A stretch of DNA of 64,000 nucleotides. Origin: Lactobacillus johnsonii. Lineage in GTDB: Bacteria > Bacillota > Bacilli > Lactobacillales > Lactobacillaceae. Position 1 is the first letter of the stretch, and the number at the start of each line of letters is the position of its first letter. The DNA lies in NCBI RefSeq assembly GCF_013487865.1, contig NZ_CP047409.1, positions 682,001 through 746,000 of the forward strand. Direction: 5' to 3'. A program made the position numbers and the translations under genes. Below the pieces are notes generated by a model that did no database searches, was not told the DNA's origin, and was given only the letters and a program-made list of their open reading frames with translations. Positions 45,286-53,529 of the stretch are shown here, one piece after another.

Positions 45286-45806
45286 ATGACCAAATATTCG
45301 ACTGAATTAAAAATTGAAATTGTTTCCAAATATTTAAATCATGAAGATTCAATAAAAGGTTTAGCTAAACAATATAATATTCATTGGACTCTTATTCGTA
45401 GGTGGGTTGATAAGGCTAAGTGTCAAGGTTTAGCTGCCTTATCTGTTAAACATACTAAAACTACTTATTCTTCTGACTTTAGGCTAAATGTGGTACGCTA
45501 CTACTTAACACATTCTATTGGAGTTTCAAAGGTAGCGGCTAAGTTTAATATTAGTGATTCTCAAGTATACAATTGGGCTAAAAAGTTCAATGAAGAAGGA
45601 TACGCTAACAGAAAGGTCGGCCTAGGAAAGTGCCTAAAAAGAGTAAGAAGACAACTAAAAAGTTAGAACTTAGTGAAAAGCAAAAGTATGAAGAAAAAAT
45701 TCTTAAGCAGGAAGCTGAATTAGAAAGACTTAGAGTGGAAAATCTTGTCTTAAAAAAAGTGGCTGCCCGATATCCACGTTATCCAACAAACAAAAAACAC
45801 AATTAA
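45286..45806 (+). pseudogene. IS150-type transposase OrfA, frameshifted
   Basis: Two HTH units (LKIEIVSKYLNHEDSIKGLAKQYNIHW; FRLNVVRYYLTHSIGVSKVAAKFNIS) open from ATG 45286 (SD GAGGTA). As written the frame ends at 45666. Adding one A to the AAA at 45612-45614 restores NRKGRPRKVPKKSKK and a leucine-zipper-like tail (KQEAELERLRVENLVLKK) to 45806. That tail contains the AAAAAAAG slippery run at about 45754, used for the -1 shift into orfB. The copy probably cannot make full OrfAB as written. Confidence 0.82.
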
Positions 45807-46675
45807 TACAGGATATTCGGGCAAAACACCATCAAATTAAACTTAAGGTCTTATTTAAGGTGCTTAAATTAAATAGAAAGACTTACTATGACAATGTAAA
45901 AAATAGAATTAATCAAGCTGATAAGTATGCTTTAGTAAAAGAGAAGATTCAAGAAATCTATTATGGCTATGAAGGACAAGAAACATATGGTTATCGTCCT
46001 ATGTGGGGAGCGTTAAGAGATGAAGGATTTAAATTTTCTCTAGAAACAGTACGTAAGTTAATGAGAAGTTTAGGAATAAAAACAACAATTTATCATAAAA
46101 ATACTGGTAAATATAGTTCGTATAAGGGTAATGTAGGAAAGAAAGCACCAAACATCCTAAATCAAACTTTTGATGAAACTATCCCCTATAAAGTTCTTCA
46201 TACCGATGTAACCGAATATAAACTAACTAACGGCAAGAAAGTTTATATTTCTCCTGTAGTAGATGAAGCTTCTTTGGAGATTCTAGCTTGTGCAGTAAGT
46301 TACTCTCCTGAAATGAAAACTATTTATAATATGCTAGATGAACTAGCAGATAATCTTCCACCAGGAGCTGCTCCTATCCTTCATTCAGATCAAGGCTTTC
46401 AATATCAGAATCCAGGCTATCAGGCTCGACTAAAGAAAATGAATATAATCCAAAGCATGTCCCGAAAAGGAAATTGTCATGATAATGCACCAGGAGAAAC
46501 GATATTTAATCTAATGAAGAGAGAAAAACTGAATCGACTTAAGATTGGAAGTTTAGAAGAGATGAAGGAAATTCTGAAAGATTATATTTATTGGTTTAAC
46601 AATGTTAGAAGATCAAACAAATTAAAATACACGACTCCTGTAAAATACAGAAATCGTGTATTATCAAATCTTTAA
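45806..46675 (+). CDS. IS150-type transposase OrfB (integrase domain)
   Basis: The rve-type DDE integrase. By a -1 slip at the A7G run the frame continues as QLIQDIRAKHHQIKLKVLFKVLKLNRKTYYD. The first possible independent start is near 45860. Catalytic residues: D in LHTDVTEYKL, D in LHSDQGFQYQ, E in NAPGETIFNLMK. The usual NAPMESFF is NAPGETIF here. The frame is intact to 46675. The start given is approximate, because native translation is from the fused frame. Confidence 0.85.
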   Translation: MQDIRAKHHQIKLKVLFKVLKLNRKTYYDNVKNRINQADKYALVKEKIQEIYYGYEGQETYGYRPMWGALRDEGFKFSLETVRKLMRSLGIKTTIYHKNTGKYSSYKGNVGKKAPNILNQTFDETIPYKVLHTDVTEYKLTNGKKVYISPVVDEASLEILACAVSYSPEMKTIYNMLDELADNLPPGAAPILHSDQGFQYQNPGYQARLKKMNIIQSMSRKGNCHDNAPGETIFNLMKREKLNRLKIGSLEEMKEILKDYIYWFNNVRRSNKLKYTTPVKYRNRVLSNL

Positions 46676-46753
46676 AATTTTATAAATGTCTAACTTTTCT
46701 ATGGCACTTCATTTAAAGTAAAAATTACATTTGTACTGAAAAGTCCTTTATTT

Positions 46754-47047
46754 TTATGCCGTCTCTACGTTAAAAATTTCGTTTAAATCGACTATTCTAA
46801 TTATGTTGCTATCATAGCTATCTAATACAAAACGCCCAGCAGAAGTTCTTTTAATTAGCTGACCAATCTCAGTGCATCCATTTTGATAGGTCAGTAATAT
46901 ATATTCTTTATGAAAAAGTGCATGCTCTAAAATTCTAATAATTTTACTTGGGTCTTGTGCAAAAGTAGTAAGCTTATTAATATTATAATTAAAGAAGTAA
47001 TTATAAATTTGTTTACTATAATTATTAAGCGACTTTAATAAATTCAT
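46754..47047 (-). CDS. YolD-like small protein with an SOS-type promoter
   Basis: 97 residues. The C-terminal half (LLTYQNGCTEIGQLIKRTSAGRFVLDSYDSNIIRIVDLNEIF) resembles the YolD-like fold, whose members in Bacillus accompany Y-family polymerases and are SOS-regulated. The N-terminal half is not recognised. SD AGAGGAATG before ATG 47047. The promoter carries two LexA/DinR-like boxes. No polymerase gene is adjacent. The family assignment is tentative; the promoter evidence is stronger. Confidence 0.6.
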   Translation of the reverse strand: MNLLKSLNNYSKQIYNYFFNYNINKLTTFAQDPSKIIRILEHALFHKEYILLTYQNGCTEIGQLIKRTSAGRFVLDSYDSNIIRIVDLNEIFNVETA

Positions 47048-47068
47048 ATCTCATTCCTCTATACATCC

Positions 47069-47119
47069 CGAACTTGTGTTTGCACTATGTATTATACGAA
47101 CAAATGTTTTTGATTGCAA
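47069..47119 (-). promoter_or_regulatory. SOS-type promoter with two LexA/DinR-like boxes
   Basis: On the minus strand: TTGCAA (47114-47119), 17-bp spacer, TATAAT (47091-47096). Plus-strand boxes: CGAACTTGTGTTTG (47069-47082, one mismatch to CGAACRNRYGTTYG) downstream of the -10, and CGAACAAATGTTTT (47097-47110, one mismatch) filling the spacer. LexA bound there would occlude the promoter. Confidence 0.75.
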
Positions 47120-47206
47120 GTGGAATTTATATCTCTTTGCGAAACTCTTGAAATTCCTCGTTTTTTAGTGCAATATATTCTTGTTACTATATTTTTAGGA
47201 GCGAAA

Positions 47207-47821
47207 ATGGCACATCAAGGTTTATTATTAGTTTTATCTGGTCCTTCTGGCGTTGGTAAGGGGACCGTTAAAAGTGCAATGGTGAAGCAAAAAGCTTTTT
47301 CATTTGAATATTCTGTTTCAATGACTACTCGTAAGCCTCGTCCAGGCGAAGTTAATGGGAAGGATTATTATTTTGTTTCAGAGGACCGTTTCCAAGAAGC
47401 AATTAAAGGTAACGAGCTTTTGGAATATAATGAATATGTAGGCAACCATTATGGTACTCCACTTGCACCAGTGCAAAAGATGCTCAATGAAGGTAAAGAT
47501 GTTTTACTTGAAATTGATGTCAATGGAGCAAAACAGGTTCGCAAGTTAATGCCAGATGGCGTCTTTATCTTTTTGACACCACCAGATTTGCATGAATTAA
47601 AACATCGAATTGTTAATCGCGGGACTGATTCTGACAAGGTAATTGCCATGAGAATGAAACAGGCACGTAAAGAGATTTTAATGATGGAAGATTATGATTA
47701 TGCTGTAGTTAACGATACTGTTGCTAATGCGGTGGATCATATTAAGTCTATTGTTGAAGCTGAACACGTGCGTGTACCGCGAGTAATTAACGATTATAGA
47801 AATATGGTTAAGGAGGATTAA
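47207..47821 (+). CDS. gmk: guanylate kinase
   Basis: 204 residues from ATG 47207 (SD TAGGAGCG); an upstream in-frame start at 47114 would add a non-homologous 31-residue extension. P-loop [12 protein letters not shown], then [21 protein letters not shown] and [13 protein letters not shown] for GMP binding. Converts GMP to GDP. First gene of the gmk-rpoZ-priA operon. Confidence 0.97.
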   Translation: MAHQGLLLVLSGPSGVGKGTVKSAMVKQKAFSFEYSVSMTTRKPRPGEVNGKDYYFVSEDRFQEAIKGNELLEYNEYVGNHYGTPLAPVQKMLNEGKDVLLEIDVNGAKQVRKLMPDGVFIFLTPPDLHELKHRIVNRGTDSDKVIAMRMKQARKEILMMEDYDYAVVNDTVANAVDHIKSIVEAEHVRVPRVINDYRNMVKED

Positions 47822-47824
47822 CAG

Positions 47825-48043
47825 ATGAAAATTACATACCCATCTATTGATAAATTGCTGTCTCGAGTAAATTCTCGTTATTCTCTTTCAGTGTTAGCTG
47901 CTAAAAGAGCTCATGAGATTCAAGCAGGCGCTCCATTAGCTTTAAAACACTATAAGTCTGATAAAGCAGTGGGCGAAGCGCTTGAAGAAATTGCTGCTGG
48001 TAAAGTTACAATTGATCCTGAGCATCGTGAAGATATTGGCTAG
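47825..48043 (+). CDS. rpoZ: RNA polymerase omega subunit
   Basis: 72 residues; [30 protein letters not shown] and [15 protein letters not shown] are the omega motifs. ATG 47825, four bases after gmk, with SD AAGGAGG inside the gmk end. Confidence 0.97.
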   Translation: MKITYPSIDKLLSRVNSRYSLSVLAAKRAHEIQAGAPLALKHYKSDKAVGEALEEIAAGKVTIDPEHREDIG

Positions 48044-48051
48044 AATCTTTT

Positions 48052-48080
48052 CCTTCATTGTTAATCAATGAAGGTTTTTT
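48052..48080 (+). terminator. terminator after rpoZ
   Basis: CCTTCATTG (48052-48060) / CAATGAAGG (48066-48074), 5-base loop, six T residues. priA begins 18 bp later, so this may act as an attenuator between the two parts of the cluster. Confidence 0.92.
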
Positions 48081-48097
48081 AGTAGGTGATAAGATAA

Positions 48098-50494
48098 ATG
48101 ATTGCGCAAGTTATTGTAGATGTAGCTGCCAAACAAACTGATCGAGTGTTTGAATATCATATTCCAAAGGAATTAACTGATGTAGCTGTTGGATCAAGAG
48201 TGGTTGTTCCTTTTGGTCGACGAAAAGTGCAGGGATTTGTAGTCGGAATCAGTGAAACAACTTCTTATACAGGAAAATTAAAAGATTTACTTGTTGTAAT
48301 TGATGAATTGCCACCACTTACGCCAGAATTAATTGCTCTTTCTAAAACTTTAGCTGATAAAATTTTTTCATATCGAATTACAATTCTTCAATCAATGTTA
48401 CCACGCGTAATGAAGGCGAATTATCGTAAAATTCTAGTTCCCCTTACAGATGAAATTAAAGAAAATACTCTTTTTAAAGGTGAACCGCTTGATTTAAATG
48501 AAGTTTCTGATCTTGAGACAATTATAAAAATTAAAAAGCTCATAAAAAATAATCAAGCTAAGATTGAATACTTAGTTGAAAATAAAGCTAAGAAGAAACA
48601 GGTGACTGCCTATCTTTTGACTAAAACAAGAACAGAATATCAGGATATTTTAGGAGGAATAAGAACAACAGCAAAAAACCAGCGAGCATTGCTTAATAAT
48701 ATCGTTGAAAAATATAACGAATATCCAAAATTGGGTTCAACTATTGAGTCTGAATTAGGAATCTCAAGTTCTACATTACGAGCAGCCGAAAAAAAGGGAT
48801 GGCTGTTAAAAAAAGAGCAGGAGATTTATCGAAATCCATTGAAAGATTTTGAATCTAATGCTAGTAAGCATTCGGTTAGATTAAATTCAGAACAGTTAGA
48901 CGCCTTAAATTCAATTGGGACTAGTATTGAAGAAAAAGAGGCTAAGACTTTTCTTCTTGAGGGAATTACTGGGAGTGGTAAAACTGAGGTATACCTTCAT
49001 GCTATCAGTACGACTCTTGAACAGAATCGAAATGCATTGATGCTTGTACCTGAGATTTCCTTAACTCCTCAAATGGTTAAACAAGTGAAAGAGCGTTTTG
49101 GAGATAATGTTGCTGTTTTACATAGTGGTTTATCTGAAGGTGAGAAATATGATGAATGGCGACGAATTAGACGGGGAGAAGCTCAAGTTGTAGTAGGAGC
49201 TAGAAGTGCAATTTTTGCCCCTTTAAAAAATATTGGTTTAATAGTAATTGATGAAGAACATGAGTCTTCCTATAAACAAAATGATACTCCTCGCTACCAT
49301 GCACGTGATGTGGCTTTATTGAGAAGTAAGTTTCACAATTGTCCAGTTGTTTTAGGAAGTGCAACGCCTTCTTTATCAAGCCGGGCGCGGGCTCAAAAAG
49401 GAAGATATGAATTATTACGTTTGACTAAACGTGCTAATCAAAGGTCGCTACCTAAAGTGGATCTAATAGACCTAAAAACTGTTGAATTTGCTGGTGGACA
49501 GTTTGATTTATCAATTCCATTAGTAGATGCAATTAAAGAAAAAATAGCTAAAAAAGAACAAGTTATTTTGCTTCTTAATCGTCGTGGTTTTGCTAGTTTT
49601 ATGCTTTGTCGCAATTGCGGCTTTGTTTTAAAATGCCCAAATTGTGATATCTCGTTAACTCTGCATAAAGATACTGGACAGATGCAATGTCATTATTGTG
49701 GCCATAAGGAGCCAATTCCAAGAAAATGTCCACATTGTCAGAGTGAAAAAATAAGATTTTTAGGTACGGGGACGCAAAAAGTTCAAGAAGAACTTGAAAC
49801 TTTACTTCCTGACGCTAAAATCTTAAGAATGGACGTTGATACTACTAGGCGTAAGGGAAGCTATAAGAAAATTCTTGATAGTTTTGGTAATCATCAAGCC
49901 GATATTCTATTAGGAACACAAATGATTGCTAAAGGACTAGATTTTCCAAATGTTACTTTAGTGGGAGTGATTAACGCTGATACAGCATTATCTCTTCCAG
50001 ATTTTAATTCTTCAGAAAAAACATTTGATTTACTGACTCAAGTAGCTGGAAGAGCTGGAAGAGCTGAAAAAACGGGTAGGGTTATGATCCAAACTTATAA
50101 TCCGGAAAATTATGCAATAAAATTAGCTCAAAATCAGGATTATGAGGGATTTTATCAAAAAGAAATGCAGGTTAGATTTCAGGGAAACTATCCGCCATTT
50201 TTTTATACTACCCTAATTACTGTTACATCAAAAAATGAACAGTCAGCTGCTAAAGAGGCATTTGTAATAAAAAGAAAATTAATGCGAGAGTTGCATGCTC
50301 CAACTATTATTTTGGGTCCAACGCCAAGTAGTGTAGCTAAAATTAAAAATCAATATTATTACCAAATCTTGGTAAAATATAAGTATGAGCCTAAGTTGCA
50401 TGAGTTGCTTCATCAAATTCAAGATGATGCACAATTAGCACAAAAACGTGGTTTGAATATATATATTGATAATGAACCAGAGAGAATAATGTAA
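48098..50494 (+). CDS. priA: primosomal replication protein N' (helicase PriA)
   Basis: 798 residues. N-terminal 3'-DNA-binding domain, Walker A GITGSGKTEVYL, DEEH box (VIDEEHESSYKQ), the Zn-binding Cys cluster (CRNCGFVLKCPNCDISL and CHYCGH, CPHC) and helicase domain 2 (LLGTQMIAKGLDFPNV). Restarts collapsed replication forks. SD TAGGTGA. Confidence 0.98.
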   Translation: MIAQVIVDVAAKQTDRVFEYHIPKELTDVAVGSRVVVPFGRRKVQGFVVGISETTSYTGKLKDLLVVIDELPPLTPELIALSKTLADKIFSYRITILQSMLPRVMKANYRKILVPLTDEIKENTLFKGEPLDLNEVSDLETIIKIKKLIKNNQAKIEYLVENKAKKKQVTAYLLTKTRTEYQDILGGIRTTAKNQRALLNNIVEKYNEYPKLGSTIESELGISSSTLRAAEKKGWLLKKEQEIYRNPLKDFESNASKHSVRLNSEQLDALNSIGTSIEEKEAKTFLLEGITGSGKTEVYLHAISTTLEQNRNALMLVPEISLTPQMVKQVKERFGDNVAVLHSGLSEGEKYDEWRRIRRGEAQVVVGARSAIFAPLKNIGLIVIDEEHESSYKQNDTPRYHARDVALLRSKFHNCPVVLGSATPSLSSRARAQKGRYELLRLTKRANQRSLPKVDLIDLKTVEFAGGQFDLSIPLVDAIKEKIAKKEQVILLLNRRGFASFMLCRNCGFVLKCPNCDISLTLHKDTGQMQCHYCGHKEPIPRKCPHCQSEKIRFLGTGTQKVQEELETLLPDAKILRMDVDTTRRKGSYKKILDSFGNHQADILLGTQMIAKGLDFPNVTLVGVINADTALSLPDFNSSEKTFDLLTQVAGRAGRAEKTGRVMIQTYNPENYAIKLAQNQDYEGFYQKEMQVRFQGNYPPFFYTTLITVTSKNEQSAAKEAFVIKRKLMRELHAPTIILGPTPSSVAKIKNQYYYQILVKYKYEPKLHELLHQIQDDAQLAQKRGLNIYIDNEPERIM

Positions 50495-50514
50495 GTTAGA
50501 AAGAAGTGGAATCT

Positions 50515-51459
50515 ATGTCATCAGTTATTTTTTTAGGAACTCCAAATTTTGGTAGTGTAGTTCTACAGGGATTAATTGATCAAGGATATGAAATTAAAGC
50601 AGTTGTTACTCAACCAGATAAGCGCGTTGGGCGCAAACAAGTAGTGCATCAATCTGCTGTTAAGGAAACAGCATTGAAGCATAATCTTCCAGTTTATCAA
50701 CCTGCTAAATTGTCAGGATCAGAAGAACTGGCAGAATTAATGAAAATTGAACCAGATTTTATTATTACGGCTGCCTACGGACAGTTTCTGCCAACTAAGT
50801 TTTTAAAATCAGCTAAAATAGCGCCAGTTAATGTTCATGGTTCTCTACTTCCTAAGTATCGTGGTGGTGCACCAATTCAATATTCTGTTTTAAATGGGGA
50901 TAAAGAGACTGGTGTTACCATTATGGAGATGGTGAAAAAAATGGATGCAGGGGATATTTTTGCCCAAAAAGCTTTGCCAATTACAGATGAAGATACAAGT
51001 GGCACTTTATTTGATAAGTTAAGTATTTTGGGAAGAGATCTTCTTTTAGAAACTTTACCTAAGTTTATCGATGGAACAGTTACTCGGACTGCTCAGGATG
51101 AGGATAAGGTTGTCTTTTCACCTAACATCTCTAAAGACCAAGAAAAGATAAACCTATCAATGACTGCTAAAGAAGCTAATAATCTAATTCGTGCCCTTAA
51201 TCCTGATCCAGGTGCTTACTTTATGCTTGATGGGAAGAGATTCAAAGTTTGGAAAGCAAAGCCATTGACTGAAAAGACTAATTTTCCAGCTGGAACTTTA
51301 GTTTCTAATAAAAAGAAATTCGTAATTAGTATGGCTGATGGTAGTCAATTAGAATTACTTGAAGTTCAGCCAACTGGTAAGAAGAAAATGAATATTAAAG
51401 ATTATCTCAATGGTCAAGGTAGTCATTTTACAAGTGGAGATAAGATAATTGATGAGTAA
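50515..51459 (+). CDS. fmt: methionyl-tRNA formyltransferase
   Basis: 314 residues from ATG 50515 (MSSVIFLGTPNFGS); the GTG at 50506 lies in the SD. Catalytic NVHGSLLPKYRGGAPIQ and GVTIMEMVKKMDAGDIF are canonical. Formylates initiator Met-tRNA. In most Firmicutes def precedes fmt; here priA does directly, def is not seen. Confidence 0.97.
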   Translation: MSSVIFLGTPNFGSVVLQGLIDQGYEIKAVVTQPDKRVGRKQVVHQSAVKETALKHNLPVYQPAKLSGSEELAELMKIEPDFIITAAYGQFLPTKFLKSAKIAPVNVHGSLLPKYRGGAPIQYSVLNGDKETGVTIMEMVKKMDAGDIFAQKALPITDEDTSGTLFDKLSILGRDLLLETLPKFIDGTVTRTAQDEDKVVFSPNISKDQEKINLSMTAKEANNLIRALNPDPGAYFMLDGKRFKVWKAKPLTEKTNFPAGTLVSNKKKFVISMADGSQLELLEVQPTGKKKMNIKDYLNGQGSHFTSGDKIIDE

Positions 51460-52768
51460 TGCAAGAACGGTTGCTTTAGAAACTTTGATCAAAGTTTTTA
51501 ATCAAAAAAGCTATTCTAATATTGCTTTAAACAATGAACTAATAAAACATGATTTAAAGCCAGCTGATAAGGCCTTAGCTACTAGAATTGTATATGGTAC
51601 AATTCAATATAAAATATTTTTAGAGTATCAATTAAAACCGTTAATTAAAACAAAACTACGCGATAGTTTTTTAAAGCCGCTTCTTTTAATGTCTGCCTAC
51701 CAGTATTTTTTCTTAGAGAAAGTACCAGCGAACGCGATTTTTGATGAGGCAAACAAGCTTGCTAAAAAATATAGTAAGAGAAATAGTGGCAGCTATAAGC
51801 TGGTTAACGGAATTTTGCGTGCTTTAGAGCGTCAAGGTAAAATTTTGCCACCAACCAATGATTTAGTTGAATATTTAAGTATTAAAGAAAGTTTTCCTAA
51901 ATGGTTAGTAGAATATTTATTAGATCATTTTGGTGAAAATAAAACAAAAGAAATTTTAGTACGAAGTAATCAACCTGCTGCTAATTCAATTAGAATGACT
52001 ACAGAAGAGTCAGACTTTGAAGAAATCAAAGAAGAATTAAAAAAAGATACTTTTAATTTTGAAGAATCTAGTCTAACTCGTCATAATCTAAATCTTAATA
52101 AAGGTGGAGTAGCACAAACAGCACTGTTTAAAAATGGAAAAATTACTATTCAGGATGCTGCTGCTTCACTTGCTGTAGATGCGTTTAACTTTAAGGGTAA
52201 TGAACAGGTATTAGATGCATGTAGTGCTCCTGGTGGTAAGACGGTTCAAATTGCTGAAAACTTAACAACAGGTAGTGTAATTGCTTTAGATATTCATGAG
52301 AATAAACTAAAGCTTGTAAGGAATGCGGCTGAGCGTCTTCATGTTAGTGATAAAGTAAAGACAAAGGCTTTAGATGCACGAAAGGCTAAAGAATATTTTA
52401 ATCAAGGACAATTTGATAAAATTTTAGTAGATGCACCTTGCGCGGGCTTGGGTTTGATTAAACGAAAGCCGGAGATTAGATATGAAAAATCATTAAATGA
52501 TATTAAAAATTTAGCAAAAATTCAGTTGGCTATTTTGGAGAGCGTGAGCGGACTTTTAGCTAATGGGGGAGAACTGGTTTATTCAACTTGTACTATCAGT
52601 TATGAAGAAGATGAAGGCGTAGTTAAGCAATTTCTAAAATTGCATCCCGATTTTGAGTTGATACCAGTTCAAGTAGGAAAGCTTCCTAAGCAAGAAATGG
52701 TACGTATTTTTCCAAGTAGTGACGGCAGTGACGGATTTTTTATTGCAAAATTAAAAAAACGAGGGTAA
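51452..52768 (+). CDS. rsmB: 16S rRNA (cytosine967-C5)-methyltransferase
   Basis: 438 residues. N-terminal NusB-like domain (ARTVALETLIKVFNQKSYSNIALN), SAM motif LDACSAPGGKTVQIAE, and the two catalytic Cys regions VDAPCAGLGLIKRKPEIRY and YSTCTISYEEDEGVV. ATG 51452 overlaps the fmt stop; a TTG three bases before it is the alternative start. Confidence 0.96.
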   Translation: MSNARTVALETLIKVFNQKSYSNIALNNELIKHDLKPADKALATRIVYGTIQYKIFLEYQLKPLIKTKLRDSFLKPLLLMSAYQYFFLEKVPANAIFDEANKLAKKYSKRNSGSYKLVNGILRALERQGKILPPTNDLVEYLSIKESFPKWLVEYLLDHFGENKTKEILVRSNQPAANSIRMTTEESDFEEIKEELKKDTFNFEESSLTRHNLNLNKGGVAQTALFKNGKITIQDAAASLAVDAFNFKGNEQVLDACSAPGGKTVQIAENLTTGSVIALDIHENKLKLVRNAAERLHVSDKVKTKALDARKAKEYFNQGQFDKILVDAPCAGLGLIKRKPEIRYEKSLNDIKNLAKIQLAILESVSGLLANGGELVYSTCTISYEEDEGVVKQFLKLHPDFELIPVQVGKLPKQEMVRIFPSSDGSDGFFIAKLKKRG

Positions 52769-52774
52769 ATAATT

Positions 52775-53527
52775 TTGATTAAAACAGCATTTGCTTCAAG
52801 TATTGGTAGAGTCCGAGAAACTAATCAGGACTTTGTAAAGGTATTTAAAAATCAAAATAATATTATTATGGGGATCGTTTGTGACGGTATGGGTGGCCAT
52901 CAAGGAGGAGATGTTGCCTCAACGATGGCAGTTAGTCATCTGGGCCATAATTTTGAAAAGACAGATTTTACTGATCCTGACTTAGCTCAAAAATGGTTAA
53001 CTGTACAATTAAGATTAGAAAATGAAACTATCTTGAATACAGCTGATCGTTTTTCAGATCTAAATGGAATGGGCACCACAATAGTTTTAGCAATTGCCTT
53101 TACAGAAAAAATTCTAATTGCTCATTTAGGTGATTCACGTTGTTATCTATATGGGGGGAATGAATTTAAGCAAATTACTGAAGACCATTCTTTAGTTCAT
53201 GAGCTAGTTAAGATGGGTCAAATTACTGAGCAACAAGCTCGAAATCATCCTCAAAAAAATATTATTACTGAAACTTTAGGAGTCTCAAGTACTGTAAACC
53301 CAGAATTTGATATTCTTGAAGTTCATGCTGGTGATATTTTTATGCTTTGTACTGATGGATTAACAAATTCGTTAACTGATCCTCAAATTCAACAAATCCT
53401 TGCCACTAAAAATTTAAGTTTAAAAGAGCGTTGTAATAAACTTATTAATGAAGCTAATCGTTTAGGTGGTGGAGATAATATTACTGTTTGCTTGCTTGCC
53501 TATGTAGAAAAGGATGGTGACAAATAG
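52775..53527 (+). CDS. stp: PP2C-family serine/threonine phosphatase
   Basis: 250 residues, metal-dependent (PPM). Motifs IVCDGMGGHQGGDVAS, AHLGDSRCYLY, FMLCTDGLTN and GGGDNITVCL contain the metal-binding Asp residues. Dephosphorylates targets of the adjacent PASTA kinase. TTG start at 52775 with CGAGGG upstream. Confidence 0.95.
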   Translation: MIKTAFASSIGRVRETNQDFVKVFKNQNNIIMGIVCDGMGGHQGGDVASTMAVSHLGHNFEKTDFTDPDLAQKWLTVQLRLENETILNTADRFSDLNGMGTTIVLAIAFTEKILIAHLGDSRCYLYGGNEFKQITEDHSLVHELVKMGQITEQQARNHPQKNIITETLGVSSTVNPEFDILEVHAGDIFMLCTDGLTNSLTDPQIQQILATKNLSLKERCNKLINEANRLGGGDNITVCLLAYVEKDGDK

Positions 53528-53529
53528 CA

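Larger units (their letters stand above)
45231..46711 (+). mobile_element. IS3-family (IS150 group) insertion sequence, 1481 bp
   Basis: Ends are TGAAGTGCC (45231) and GGCACTTCA (46711), with an imperfect inverted repeat continuing as TGTTAGACAT. A 3-bp duplication TTT flanks it (45228-45230, 46712-46714), typical of the group. Carries orfA (frameshifted) and orfB. Confidence 0.92.
45214..46749 (+). terminator. recN terminator hairpin, interrupted by an IS in its loop
   Basis: The left arm AAAGGACTTCTCAGT (45214-45228) pairs with the right arm ACTGAAAAGTCCTTT (46735-46749) with one mismatch. The arms would be about 22 bases apart without the element at 45231-46711 and one copy of its TTT duplication. 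A T run follows. The intact hairpin would terminate recN and also the converging minus-strand gene. Confidence 0.85.
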
